A stretch of DNA of 25,203 bases from Thermoleophilia bacterium (GCA_029861485.1 JAOTZF010000003.1:1-25203), one strand, 5' to 3'. Shown: positions 1 through 8,366, counted from the first letter of the stretch. Translations and numbers: made by a program. Notes: generated by a model from the letters alone, not told the origin.

Positions 1-1
1 C

Positions 2-325
2 AGCCGCGAGAGTCGCACCGAGCAGGCCGCCGAGTTGGCTCACGCAGCGGAGCGCATCCGGGGCGAGCTCGGCGTGGCGGCGCGAACCCTCGCCTATCCC
101 AACGGCGGGCGCGACGATTATGACGACGGCTCGATCCAGGGCGCGCAGTCTGCGGGGCACGACTACGCGGTGACGACCGAGTCGGGGCTGAACTCGCATC
201 CGATCGCGCCGTTCCAGGTCCAGCGGCTCGTACTGGACCCCCTGGACGGGGCCACCGTGCTTCGACGGGTCTTGCGCTCCCCCGGCCTCGGCGGATGGCT
301 AAGGCGCCCGCGTTCCTCCCCGTAA
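2..325 (+). CDS. Polysaccharide deacetylase family protein, C-terminal fragment
   Basis: The reading frame is open from the window edge to a TAA at 323-325, leaving the last 107 residues of a gene that starts outside. The segment AYPNGGRDDYDD, followed by QSAGHDYAVTTESGLN and a final VQRLVLDP, matches the end of the NodB-like fold. In that family a 'YP.G..dyd' strand is followed by '..aGy..A.tt..G.n' and a closing 'RI.v' strand. Family members remove N- or O-acetyl groups from cell-wall or exopolysaccharide sugars using a metal-binding Asp-His-His site. That site lies N-terminal to this fragment and cannot be checked. The next gene encodes a glycosyltransferase, which supports a role in envelope polysaccharide assembly. 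An apparent TTG start at 35 lies inside the domain and is not the real start. Confidence 0.75.
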   Translation, partial: SRESRTEQAAELAHAAERIRGELGVAARTLAYPNGGRDDYDDGSIQGAQSAGHDYAVTTESGLNSHPIAPFQVQRLVLDPLDGATVLRRVLRSPGLGGWLRRPRSSP

Positions 326-396
326 GAACGCGGTTAAGGCGCACCTAGCGCTGAACTCGCGTCCAGTTCCGGCGCGGCGCACTCCTCCCTAGCGTG

Positions 397-1251
397 ATGC
401 ATACCCGCTTGTCGGCCGCCGGCGGGTGTGACGCCATGGAACACCTCACCCCGCAACGGCGGCCGGCGCCAGGTGCGCACGTGCACGCTGCCGAAGCTCG
501 CGGCGACTCCGTCGCGCTCGTGATCCCCGCCTACGACGAGGAAGCCAACCTGCCGAGACTGTTCCGACAGATTGAGGAAGCTTTTCGCCGGACTGGCGTG
601 ACCGGACCGGTCATCATCGTGGATGATGGGTCATGTGATGCGACCGCCTCCCTGGTGCGCAACTACCGCGGGCCCCTGCGCTTGGACCTCGTGCGTCACC
701 GCGCGAACCTCGGCCTCGGTCGCGCGCTTCGCACCGGTCTGCGTCGGGCGATCGCGTACCCGAAGGTGGAGTGGGTCGTAACTCTCGAGGGCGACACCAC
801 CAGTGACCTCGGCGCGCTCGGGCGCATCCTGCGTGCTGCGCAGGAGGGAGCTGACGTCGTGCAGGCCTCGAATCATCATCCCCGCGGCACGCTTCTCGGC
901 GCTCCGCTGCTGCGGAGGTTGAGCAGCCGCTCGGTGAGCCAGCTGATGAGATTGGCGAGCGGACTGGATCTCCACACCTTCACCAACCTGTACCGCTGTA
1001 TCCGCGCCGACCTCCTGGCGAGCGCCTTCGCTCGCCACGGCGATGGCCTGGTCTCGAGCGCAGGGTTCTCCGGCGTTACCGAGCTGCTCATCCGCCTCGG
1101 GCGCGGCGGAGCCCGGGTCGTCGAGGTTCCGGTGGTCCTCGACGCGGGGCGACGCTCCGGGGAGAGCAACATGCGCGTGATACCGACGACCTTCGGGCAT
1201 CTGCGGATCGCGGCCCACGCGGCCCACGCGAGGGTGGTGGCGGCCCGATGA
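397..1251 (+). CDS. Glycosyltransferase family 2 (dolichol-phosphate-mannose synthase-like)
   Basis: This 284-residue soluble protein has a GT-A fold. The nucleotide-binding opening LVIPAYDEEANLP lies at residues 41-53, DDGS at 76-79, an EGD at 131-133 where family members usually carry a DxD-type metal site, and FTNLYRCIR at 195-203. It probably transfers a sugar from a nucleotide donor to a lipid or polysaccharide acceptor. No C-terminal membrane helices are visible, unlike the undecaprenyl-phosphate GtrB type. Its TGA overlaps the next gene's ATG (ATGA at 1248-1251), so the two are translationally coupled. The start is uncertain: GTG at 394, ATG at 397 and ATG at 436 are all in frame, none with a clear ribosome site, and the first ~38 residues are not conserved-looking. 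Substrate cannot be assigned. Confidence 0.85.
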   Translation: MHTRLSAAGGCDAMEHLTPQRRPAPGAHVHAAEARGDSVALVIPAYDEEANLPRLFRQIEEAFRRTGVTGPVIIVDDGSCDATASLVRNYRGPLRLDLVRHRANLGLGRALRTGLRRAIAYPKVEWVVTLEGDTTSDLGALGRILRAAQEGADVVQASNHHPRGTLLGAPLLRRLSSRSVSQLMRLASGLDLHTFTNLYRCIRADLLASAFARHGDGLVSSAGFSGVTELLIRLGRGGARVVEVPVVLDAGRRSGESNMRVIPTTFGHLRIAAHAAHARVVAAR

Positions 1252-2609
1252 GGGCACGGGTCGCCGTCGTGGGGGCCGGCCTGGCCGGCCTCATGGTGGC
1301 CGATGGCCTGATGCGGCTTGGCCATCTCGTCGATCTCTTCGAGGGCTCGCCGCGCTTCGGCGGTCTGGTCAGCGGGGCGGATCTCGCGGGCGGCAGGTTT
1401 GAGCGCTTCTACCACGTGATCCTGCCCACGGACACCGAGATCATGGGTCTCGCGCGCGACCTCAACCTCGGCGTGCGTTTCACCTCGATTCGCACGGGCG
1501 CGGCGCACGCCGGGGTGGTGGAGTCGGTCTCCACCACCGGCGAGCTCGCCCGCTTTTCTCTGCTGTCTCCGATCGAGCGCGCGCGCCTCGCCGCTCTCAC
1601 CGCCCGCTGCCGTGCTCGGCCCAGCGGGGAGGAGCTGGATCGGACTCGGGTGCTTTCGTGGCTGCGGCGCTGGGTTGGGGCAGGCGCGGTGGCGCGCTTC
1701 TGGGAGCCTTTGCTCCGCGCCCGATTCGGTGAGCTCGTCGATGACCTTCCCGCGCAATGGCTCTATCAGCGGACTCGACGGACGGCGCTCGCTCGTCGTC
1801 GGGGGGCGGAGGTGCACGGGGTTATCGATGGCGGCTACGAGACCCTTGTGGAGCGCCTGGCGGCCCGTCTGCTGATCCACGGCGGCACCATCCGGCTCTC
1901 GTGCCCGGTGGAGTCGATCGCTCCCGGAGCTCCAGCGAGCCTCTACGCCCAGGGCGAGCGCTTCGACTACGACGTGATCGTCATCACTGCGCCCGAGCCA
2001 ACCGTCAACCGGATGCTCGGCCGAGCGCCGCAGAACGGCGCTCCCGAGCGCAGCCTGGGCGTCGTTTGCCTGAGAATGGCGCTACGCAAGCCTCTCAGTC
2101 CCTACTACTCGATCAACGTCATCGACCCGACCGCAGGTATCACCGGCATCGTCGACGCCGGCCACGTGATCGACCCCGACGATGAGCTGGGTCATTCGGT
2201 GACCTACGTGCCCAAGTACGTCGACTCACGCGACCCGCTCCTGCTGGAGCCCGACGAGCACATCGAGGCAGAGCTCATGGCCGGGCTGCAGCGCGTCTTC
2301 CCCAACTTCGACCCGAGCGCCGAGATCATCGACTCCAGGGTTGGGCGTGCGAGCTTCGTCGAGGCCGTCCGCCACGTCGACCACCCACCCGCCGCACCTC
2401 CGCTGCGCGACTCGGCACTTCCCGGCATCGTCACGGTCACCGGCACCCAGCTCTGGCCCCAGATCCCCAGTGGGAACGCCACGGTGCAGTTGGCGCGGAT
2501 GGCGGTTGCTCAGGTGGGCCGGCAGCTCCTTACCTCCCCGCCTCCACGCGGCGGCGGCTATCGCAGCCACCCCGAGGATCAGCCGGCGATCACCGCCGAG
2601 ACGGCTTAG
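1248..2609 (+). CDS. FAD-dependent oxidoreductase, amine oxidase / protoporphyrinogen-oxidase-like fold
   Basis: This 453-residue flavoprotein opens with a dinucleotide-binding motif, VAVVGAGLAGL (residues 5-15), and an FEG motif at the end of strand 2 that would hold the FAD ribose. The C-terminal segment GTQLWPQIPSGNA (399-411) has the form of the second FAD-contacting region of NAD(P)/FAD amine-oxidase-like enzymes. Proteins of this type are often annotated as protoporphyrinogen oxidase. Here the partner is a coupled glycosyltransferase and there are no haem genes, so oxidation or reduction of a lipid- or nucleotide-linked sugar is as plausible. It lacks obvious UDP-galactopyranose-mutase signatures. 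The ATG lies within the preceding stop (4-bp overlap). The last ~25 residues are a Pro/Gly-rich tail. The reaction is unknown. Confidence 0.78.
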   Translation: MRARVAVVGAGLAGLMVADGLMRLGHLVDLFEGSPRFGGLVSGADLAGGRFERFYHVILPTDTEIMGLARDLNLGVRFTSIRTGAAHAGVVESVSTTGELARFSLLSPIERARLAALTARCRARPSGEELDRTRVLSWLRRWVGAGAVARFWEPLLRARFGELVDDLPAQWLYQRTRRTALARRRGAEVHGVIDGGYETLVERLAARLLIHGGTIRLSCPVESIAPGAPASLYAQGERFDYDVIVITAPEPTVNRMLGRAPQNGAPERSLGVVCLRMALRKPLSPYYSINVIDPTAGITGIVDAGHVIDPDDELGHSVTYVPKYVDSRDPLLLEPDEHIEAELMAGLQRVFPNFDPSAEIIDSRVGRASFVEAVRHVDHPPAAPPLRDSALPGIVTVTGTQLWPQIPSGNATVQLARMAVAQVGRQLLTSPPPRGGGYRSHPEDQPAITAETA

Positions 2610-3835
2610 CCGCGGCGCAGCAGCCCGCGCCGCGGGCGGTTCAGGAGGTCCTGGTAGGCCTCCAAGAGGTTTTGGCGAGATACGTCCCAGCTCAAGGACT
2701 CCGCGACGCGCGCGCGCCCCTTCTCGCCCATCTGCTCGCGGCGCGTGGGCGCGTCGAGCAGCTCGCCGATGAGGCGCCCGAACTCCTTCTCGTCGTTGTC
2801 CCCCGCATAGAGGGCGCAGTCCTGGGCGGTATAGCGCGCCTCCTTCAGGTCGAAGGAGATCAGCGGCTTACCCATGGCCATGTACTCGACGACCTTGTTC
2901 ATCGACGAGAGGTCGTTCAGCGGGTTGTGGGGGTCGGGAGACAGGCAGACGTCGGCGGTGGACAGGTACTCCTGCACGGTGAGGTCGGGCACGCGACCGG
3001 TGAACTCGACCTGACCGTTCAGGCCCAGGTCTTGCGCGAGCGCCACGCAGTCTTCGAAGGCATCCCCCGAGCCCATGAACACGGCGTGCACGTCGTCGCG
3101 GCCGAGATCGTGAGTGAGGTGAGCGATGGCGCGAAGCGCGTAGTCGACACCGTCCTGCGGGCCCATCACGCCCAGGTAGCACGCAAGGTAGGGCTTGCCC
3201 TTCTTGAGCTCTGCATTCGGGCTGACGGGCACGAACGTCGAGAGATCCGGCGCGCTGCGCACGACCCTCACCCGGTCGGCAGGGACCTTTCCGCGAGAGA
3301 TTGCGACGCTGCGATAGCTCTCGTTGGTGCTGATCACCGCGTCGCAGAAGTGGAAGGTCAGTCGCTCGAGGATGCGGGACGCGTAGTAGAGGGCGCGCGG
3401 GCCGCCCGAGAAGCGTGACCAGAAGAGCTCCGGCACCAAGTCGTGGTGGTCGAAGAGAAAGCGCGTGCCGCCACGGCGTAGCGCGAGCGCCACGAGGAAC
3501 AACAGGTCCGGCGGGTTGCACGCATGCACCACGTCGAACGGGCTCGCGCGGTGCAGCCGCCGGGCAATGCGCAGCGTGTGGTAGATCGCGAGGGAGTACT
3601 CCCGGGCGTATCCGGATGGCCCTCCCGTCGCTGCCGTAAGGGGGTATCGATGGATGCGCACACCCTGATGCTCCGCATACGGTTCGGTGTCGCGCTTGGT
3701 GCCCTGCGGGCAGATCACGTCCACGCTGTAGCCGTCCTCGACGAGGGCTGCGGCCTCCTGGGTTACTCGCCTGTCGAAGGGAACTGAGAGGTTCTCGACC
3801 AGGATCAGGACGCGTGGAGCCGACGCGTGGGGCAC
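2606..3835 (-). CDS. Glycosyltransferase family 4 (WbuB-like)
   Basis: This 409-residue GT-B enzyme has an N-terminal acceptor domain, including VHACNPPDLLFL (103-114) and FDHHDLVPELFW (128-139). The C-terminal nucleotide-sugar domain starts near LACYLGVMGPQDGVD (217-231). The segment NKVVEYMAMGKPLISFD (313-329), with Glu332 just after it, is the family's E-x7-E-type donor-binding region. It should transfer a sugar to a growing lipid-linked glycan at the cytoplasmic face of the membrane. The GTG start at 3833-3835 lies 5 bp after the stop of the upstream dehydrogenase gene, so it is the last gene of the sucC-to-GT4 run. Its TAA (2606-2608) overlaps the stop codon of the convergent flavoprotein gene, leaving no room for a terminator. 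Confidence 0.9.
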   Translation of the reverse strand: MPHASAPRVLILVENLSVPFDRRVTQEAAALVEDGYSVDVICPQGTKRDTEPYAEHQGVRIHRYPLTAATGGPSGYAREYSLAIYHTLRIARRLHRASPFDVVHACNPPDLLFLVALALRRGGTRFLFDHHDLVPELFWSRFSGGPRALYYASRILERLTFHFCDAVISTNESYRSVAISRGKVPADRVRVVRSAPDLSTFVPVSPNAELKKGKPYLACYLGVMGPQDGVDYALRAIAHLTHDLGRDDVHAVFMGSGDAFEDCVALAQDLGLNGQVEFTGRVPDLTVQEYLSTADVCLSPDPHNPLNDLSSMNKVVEYMAMGKPLISFDLKEARYTAQDCALYAGDNDEKEFGRLIGELLDAPTRREQMGEKGRARVAESLSWDVSRQNLLEAYQDLLNRPRRGLLRRG

Positions 3836-3840
3836 GGCCG

Positions 3841-5160
3841 CTACCAGGCGATCCCGTGGTAGTCGGGGTTGCCCTCTTGCTCCTGAGAGCCGGGGAAGCG
3901 CACCAGATCGATGATCTTGGGGCCTCCTTCGTCCGGCAAGGCGGCCAGCGCCTCGGGGTCCGCGGCGCCCACGATCACGACCTCCGAGTGCGCGAGGACC
4001 TCCCGGGGGTCGTGAAGCATGAGGTCGGCCAGATGGGGGATGCGCGCGTCCACATAGGCCTGGTTCGCGCCGAGCAGGCGCGACACGCTGACATTGCGGT
4101 CGTGAATGCGCAGTTCGTACCCGCGTCCCAACAGGCGCTCTGCCAGCTCGACCATCGGGCTCTCGCGAAGGTCGTCGGTGCCGGCCTTGAACGCCAGTCC
4201 GAGCATTCCGACCTTGCGCATTCCCGTGGCCGACACCATCCGGAACGCCCGGTCGATCTGGCCCGTGTTCGACGGCAGCAGCGATTCGAGGATCGGCAGC
4301 GAGATGTCCTCGTGACGGGCGCGGTGCACCAGGGCGCGGACGTCCTTCGGGAGGCAGCTGCCACCAAAGGCGAAACCGGGCTTGAGGTATGCGGGGGAGA
4401 TGTTCAGCTTCGTATCCGAGGTGAAGATGTCCATCACCTGGTGGCTGTCGAGCCCCAGGGCGCTACAGATCGTTCCAATCTCGTTTGCGAATCCGACTTT
4501 CAAAGCGTGAAAACTATTGTCGGCGTACTTGGTCATTTCGGCGACCTTGAGCGGGACCCGGTAGACCGGCCCCGGCAAGCCCTCGTAGAGCGCCGCGACC
4601 GGATCGCCGCTGGCATCGTCCAGCTGGCCGATGACCGTCTTCGGCGGGTCGTAGAAGTCCTTCACCGAGCTGCCCTCGCGCAGGAACTCGGGGTTGACGG
4701 CGACGCCGAAGTCGACACCGGCGCGCTTGCCCGAGCCCGCCTCGAGGCGCGGAACGATCTCGTTCTCGCACGTGGTGGGGAGCATCGTCGAGCGCACGAC
4801 GACGGTGTAGCGATCCTCGCGCGAGGCGATGGCCTCGCCGATCTGCTCGGCGACCTGCTGGAGGTACGCGGTGGTCAGGCCCCCGCTCGGGTTCGACGGC
4901 GTGCCGACGCAAACCAGTGCGATCTCGGTCTCGCGGATCGCTTGCTCGGCATCGGTGGTAGCGCTGAGCCGACCGGCTTCGACCACCTCCGCGGTCAGCT
5001 CGCCGATGCGGTCCTCGACCACGGTGCTGCGGCCTTCGCGGATCATCGCCACCTTGTCGGGATTCACGTCGACCCCGATCACGGTGTTTCCCCGCTCTGC
5101 GAGGCACGCGGCCGAAACACAGCCCACGTAGCCCAAACCGAATACTGCGACTCGCGCCAT
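3841..5160 (-). CDS. UDP-glucose/GDP-mannose dehydrogenase family, most like GDP-mannose 6-dehydrogenase (AlgD)
   Basis: This 439-residue NAD-dependent enzyme should oxidise C6 of a nucleotide sugar twice, giving a uronic acid. Visible motifs are the Rossmann FGLGYVG (7-13), CVGTPS (84-89), NPEFLREG (156-163), a Lys-Asn pair at K211/N215, and FAFGGSCLPKD (263-273) with catalytic Cys269. FKAGTDDLRESP lies at 324-335 and RIHDRNV at 351-357. SCLPKD, the KAGTDDLRESP stretch and IHDRNV are shared with AlgD, whereas UDP-glucose dehydrogenases usually have SCFPKD. The neighbour is wecB, whose usual partner WecC oxidises UDP-ManNAc, so the true substrate could be GDP-mannose or UDP-ManNAc. The ATG is preceded by GGAG (5167-5170) and lies 3 bp after the wecB stop. 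Confidence 0.93.
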   Translation of the reverse strand: MARVAVFGLGYVGCVSAACLAERGNTVIGVDVNPDKVAMIREGRSTVVEDRIGELTAEVVEAGRLSATTDAEQAIRETEIALVCVGTPSNPSGGLTTAYLQQVAEQIGEAIASREDRYTVVVRSTMLPTTCENEIVPRLEAGSGKRAGVDFGVAVNPEFLREGSSVKDFYDPPKTVIGQLDDASGDPVAALYEGLPGPVYRVPLKVAEMTKYADNSFHALKVGFANEIGTICSALGLDSHQVMDIFTSDTKLNISPAYLKPGFAFGGSCLPKDVRALVHRARHEDISLPILESLLPSNTGQIDRAFRMVSATGMRKVGMLGLAFKAGTDDLRESPMVELAERLLGRGYELRIHDRNVSVSRLLGANQAYVDARIPHLADLMLHDPREVLAHSEVVIVGAADPEALAALPDEGGPKIIDLVRFPGSQEQEGNPDYHGIAW

Positions 5161-5163
5161 TCG

Positions 5164-6339
5164 CTACTCCGTTCCTGCCGCGGCGAGGGGAGGCTCTTCC
5201 CCGTCCGAACGGCGCAACACGATGACATTGGCGAGGCGGGTTGCCAAAGCGTGCGCGATGCGCTGCCCGGCGCGCCCGTCCCCGTACGGATTCATTTGGG
5301 CGACCGTGCTCGCCAGACCCGAGGTGCCGTCGAGCAGCCGCTCTGCGTCCGCGACGATCCGATCCTCATCGGTGCCGACCAGCATCGCCACCCCAGCCCG
5401 GAGGCCCTCGGTGCGCTCCGTCTCTCGGCGCGCCACGAGCACCGGCGTCCCGAGCGACGGCGCCTCCTCCTGGATACCGCCGCTGTCGGTGATGGCGAAC
5501 TTCGCCCGGGCCAGCAGCAAGGCGAAATCCCCGTACTCGAGCGGCGCGGTAACGACCGCCCGCGGGTGTCCGTCGAGCAGCGCGTGAACATCGTTCCGCA
5601 CGATGGGGTTGGGATGCGCGCTGTGCACGACGCGTAGCTCCGGTCGGCGGTCCAGCAAGCGCAGGGTCGCGCAGGCGACTCTGCGGATGCCTTCATGCCA
5701 GTTCTCCCGCCGATGCATGGTCACGACCGCCACGGGGCCCGGCGAGTCGATCAGCGAGGCAACCGTGGGATTGGCGGCCGTCGCCCGCTGGGCGACGACG
5801 AACTGGAGGGCATCGACCACGGTGTTCCCGGTGAGCATGATCTGGCTGTCGGCGATGCCCTCGCTGAGTAGGTTCTGCCGGGCAGAGGCCGTCGGAGCGA
5901 GATGGACCGTTGCCAAACGCGAGATGAGCCGTCGGTGCATCTCCTCGGGGAATGGCCGGTTCGCCGCCGATGTGCGGAGCCCCGCCTCGATGTGCCAGAT
6001 GGGCACTTCGCCGTAGAAGGCCGCCTGCGCCCCCATGGCGGCGGTGGTGGTGTCTCCCAGGACGACGACCACGTCGGGTCGCACGCGGTCGATGGCAGCG
6101 CTGAGTGAATCCAGCAGCCGTGCCGCCATCTCGTCCAGGCCGCCCGAGGGCGGCCCGAGGTCCAACTCGGCGTCGGCGCGCAACGCGAAGGTGGCAAGCG
6201 CATCCCTGACCAGCTCGGGGTGCTGCCCCGAGGCCAGCATGATCGGATCGAGCGCCGGATGCTCTTTCGTGGCCCTCACCACGGGCGCCACCTTGATGGC
6301 GCCGGGGCGAGTACCGACGATGAACAGCGGGCGGATCAT
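5164..6339 (-). CDS. wecB: UDP-N-acetylglucosamine 2-epimerase (non-hydrolysing)
   Basis: This 391-residue enzyme should interconvert UDP-GlcNAc and UDP-ManNAc. The whole family pattern is present: GTRPGAIKVAP (9-19), GDTTTAA (95-101; Asp96), HIEAGLRT (116-123; Glu118), PFPEE (129-133; Glu132), GNTVVDAL (171-178), MHRREN (208-213; His209) and DSGGIQEEAPSLGTPVL (285-301). These Asp/Glu/His residues match the catalytic set known for E. coli WecB. One oddity is Gly13 where the family has Glu in TRPEAIK. The frame stays open to 6585, but the extra 82 residues are Arg/Ser-rich out-of-frame sequence over sucD, and the fold begins exactly at MIRPLFIVGTRP. The ATG at 6337-6339 is 7 bp after the sucD stop. 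It belongs with the adjacent dehydrogenase in making a ManNAcA-like donor. Confidence 0.93.
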   Translation of the reverse strand: MIRPLFIVGTRPGAIKVAPVVRATKEHPALDPIMLASGQHPELVRDALATFALRADAELDLGPPSGGLDEMAARLLDSLSAAIDRVRPDVVVVLGDTTTAAMGAQAAFYGEVPIWHIEAGLRTSAANRPFPEEMHRRLISRLATVHLAPTASARQNLLSEGIADSQIMLTGNTVVDALQFVVAQRATAANPTVASLIDSPGPVAVVTMHRRENWHEGIRRVACATLRLLDRRPELRVVHSAHPNPIVRNDVHALLDGHPRAVVTAPLEYGDFALLLARAKFAITDSGGIQEEAPSLGTPVLVARRETERTEGLRAGVAMLVGTDEDRIVADAERLLDGTSGLASTVAQMNPYGDGRAGQRIAHALATRLANVIVLRRSDGEEPPLAAAGTE

Positions 6340-6346
6340 CGCGCGC

Positions 6347-7216
6347 CTAGACGAGCCGCTCCTTGACGAGCGTCGCGACCTCGGTGGGGTTGGTGCCCAC
6401 GCGCACGCCCTTGGCCTCGAGCGCCACGCGCTTGGCCTCCGCGGTGCCCGAGCTGCCGGTGATGATGGCTCCGGCGTGGCCCATCTGCTTGCCGGGCGGT
6501 GCCTGGAAACCGGCGATGTACGCCACGACGGGAGTAGACATCTCGTTCGCGATGAACTCCGCGGCCTTTTCCTCTTCGTTCCCACCGATCTCGCCGACCA
6601 TCACGACCAACTCGGTCTCCCGGTCCTCCTCGAAGCGTCCGAGGATGTCGATGAAGGAGCTGCCGACCACCGGGTCTCCGCCGATGCCGACGACCGTGCT
6701 CTGACCGATGCCGAGCTGCGCCAGCTCCTTGGAGATCTGGTAGGTCAGCGTGCCGCTACGGCTCACGAGGCCGACCTTCCCGGGGGTGAAGACCTGGGTC
6801 GGCATGATTCCGACCGTAGCCTTGCTGGGGCTGATGATCCCCGGGCAGTTGGGGCCTACCAAGACCTGCTCACCGCGCTTCAGATGCGTATACACCTTCA
6901 GCATCTCGTGGGCGGGAATGCCCTCGGTGATGCAGATGATCAACTCCACACCAGAGTCGATGGCCTCGAAGAGCGCATCGGCGGCGAATCGCGGTGGCAC
7001 GAAGACCATGGAGGTATTCGCAGCCGTGGCCTCGACTGCCTCGCGGGCCGAGTTGAAGACCGGAATGCCCGAGACGTCCTGACCGCCCTTGCCAGGGGTG
7101 ACGCCGGCGACGACATTCGTGCCGTACTCCCTGTTGCGCGTCGTATGGAACGCGCCTTCGCGACCGGTGATGCCCTGCACCATCAGGCGCGTCTGCGCTC
7201 CGACGAGAATGCTCAT
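6347..7216 (-). CDS. sucD: Succinyl-CoA ligase (ADP-forming), alpha subunit
   Basis: This 289-residue subunit carries the CoA-binding and phospho-histidine parts of the TCA-cycle enzyme that couples succinyl-CoA cleavage to ATP or GTP formation. It shows GITGREG (15-21) in the CoA-binding domain, GPNCPGIISP (121-130), SRSGTLTYQ (152-160), GIGGDPV (177-183) and GKQMGHAGAI (242-251), with His247 as the phosphorylated residue. Length and motif order are normal. The ATG overlaps the sucC stop by 4 bp (7213-7216) and has a full AAGGAGG ribosome site four bases upstream (7221-7227), so it is coupled to sucC. Downstream, wecB begins 7 bp after its stop. A TCA-cycle gene running directly into nucleotide-sugar genes is unexpected. 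Confidence 0.97.
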   Translation of the reverse strand: MSILVGAQTRLMVQGITGREGAFHTTRNREYGTNVVAGVTPGKGGQDVSGIPVFNSAREAVEATAANTSMVFVPPRFAADALFEAIDSGVELIICITEGIPAHEMLKVYTHLKRGEQVLVGPNCPGIISPSKATVGIMPTQVFTPGKVGLVSRSGTLTYQISKELAQLGIGQSTVVGIGGDPVVGSSFIDILGRFEEDRETELVVMVGEIGGNEEEKAAEFIANEMSTPVVAYIAGFQAPPGKQMGHAGAIITGSSGTAEAKRVALEAKGVRVGTNPTEVATLVKERLV

Positions 7217-8361
7217 GCGGCCTCCTTCGCCAGCGCGACCGCTCGCTCTGCGGCTGAGAGCATGGTCGCCTCCGTCACCACGTTCTCGGGCGCCTTCTCC
7301 GCGATGATCCGGCGCCCCTCCTCCTCGTTGGTGCCGTCGAGGCGCACCACGATCGGCAGGCTCGTGCCGAGTTGCTCGACCGCGGTCAAGAGGCCCTCGG
7401 CGACCTCGTCGCAGCGGGTGATGCCGCCGAAGATGTTGATCAACAGCACCTTGACCTTGTCGTCGCTCAGCAGCACCTCGAGCGCGGTCACGACCTCCTC
7501 GGCCTGGGAGCCGCCTCCGGCGTCGAGGAAGTTCGCGGGGCTGCCGCCGGCGAGCGCGACCACGTCGAGGGTGCTCATCACCAGCCCGGCGCCGTTGCCG
7601 AGGATGCCGACGTCACCGTCGAGCTTCACGTAGGTGACCCCACGCTCTTGTGCCATCTTCTCCTGTGGATCCGAGGTGGTCGTGTCACGCAACGCGGCGA
7701 TGTCCGGATGCCGGAAGAGCGAGTTGCCGTCGATCGTCACCTTGGAGTCGAGCGCGATGACCTCGCCCTCCTCGGTGAGGATCAGTGGGTTGATCTCCAT
7801 CAGCATCGCGTCGAGCTGCACGAAGCCCCTGTAGAGCCTGCCGAGAATGCTCACCACGCCCTTGATGGCCTCGGGGTCGATTCCGGCGGCGAACGCCAAC
7901 CACCGCGCATCGTGGGGCTGCAGGCCTACCAGCGGGTCGATGTGGAGCCGCGCGAGCTTGTCGGGCTGGTTGGAGGCGACTTCCTCGATGTCCACTCCGC
8001 CGACCGCCGACAGCATCACCAGCGGCTTCTTCTCGCCGCGGTCGAAGGTAATCGACGCGTAGTACTCCTTGGCGATGTTCGAGGCCGCCTCGATCCAGAC
8101 GCGGTGGACCGTGTGGCCCTTGATGTCCATGCCGAGGATCTCGGCCGCCCGCTGCTCGGCCTCGTCGGGAGTCTCGGCGAGTTTGATTCCGCCAGCCTTC
8201 CCACGCCCTCCGATCTGAACTTGCGCCTTCACGACGACTTTGCCGCCGATCGCCTGTGCTGCCGCGCGCGCCTCTTCAGGCGTATTGGCCACCTCGCCGC
8301 TCGGGACGGGTATGCCGTTTTGCGCAAACAGCTGTTTCCCCTGGTATTCGTAGAGATCCAA
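7213..8361 (-). CDS. sucC: Succinyl-CoA ligase (ADP-forming), beta subunit
   Basis: This 382-residue beta subunit contains the ATP-grasp nucleotide-binding domain and pairs with SucD. It begins with MDLYEYQGKQLF, the family's usual start. It then shows KAQVQIGGRGKAGGI (45-59), the metal/nucleotide region EINPL (189-193), GNGAGLVM (255-262) and NIFGGITRCDEV (309-320), where the ligase domain meets the alpha-subunit phospho-histidine. The start is TTG at 8359-8361, supported by the canonical N-terminus and by AAGGGG five bases upstream. No better start lies nearby. It is the first gene of the tight run ending with the GT4 gene, and its expression probably sets that of the genes below. A short hairpin (8389-8412) lies in the 95-bp gap upstream. 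Confidence 0.97.
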   Translation of the reverse strand: MDLYEYQGKQLFAQNGIPVPSGEVANTPEEARAAAQAIGGKVVVKAQVQIGGRGKAGGIKLAETPDEAEQRAAEILGMDIKGHTVHRVWIEAASNIAKEYYASITFDRGEKKPLVMLSAVGGVDIEEVASNQPDKLARLHIDPLVGLQPHDARWLAFAAGIDPEAIKGVVSILGRLYRGFVQLDAMLMEINPLILTEEGEVIALDSKVTIDGNSLFRHPDIAALRDTTTSDPQEKMAQERGVTYVKLDGDVGILGNGAGLVMSTLDVVALAGGSPANFLDAGGGSQAEEVVTALEVLLSDDKVKVLLINIFGGITRCDEVAEGLLTAVEQLGTSLPIVVRLDGTNEEEGRRIIAEKAPENVVTEATMLSAAERAVALAKEAA

Positions 8362-8366
8362 CGCTG

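Noticed and set aside
3814..5637. 607-residue + strand open frame
   Set aside because: It lies antisense to the dehydrogenase and wecB genes, both with full family motifs. Its Asp/Arg/Val/His-rich composition is that of a GC-rich shadow frame.
6035..7633. 532-residue + strand open frame
   Set aside because: Antisense to wecB, sucD and sucC; no recognisable domain and shadow-like composition.
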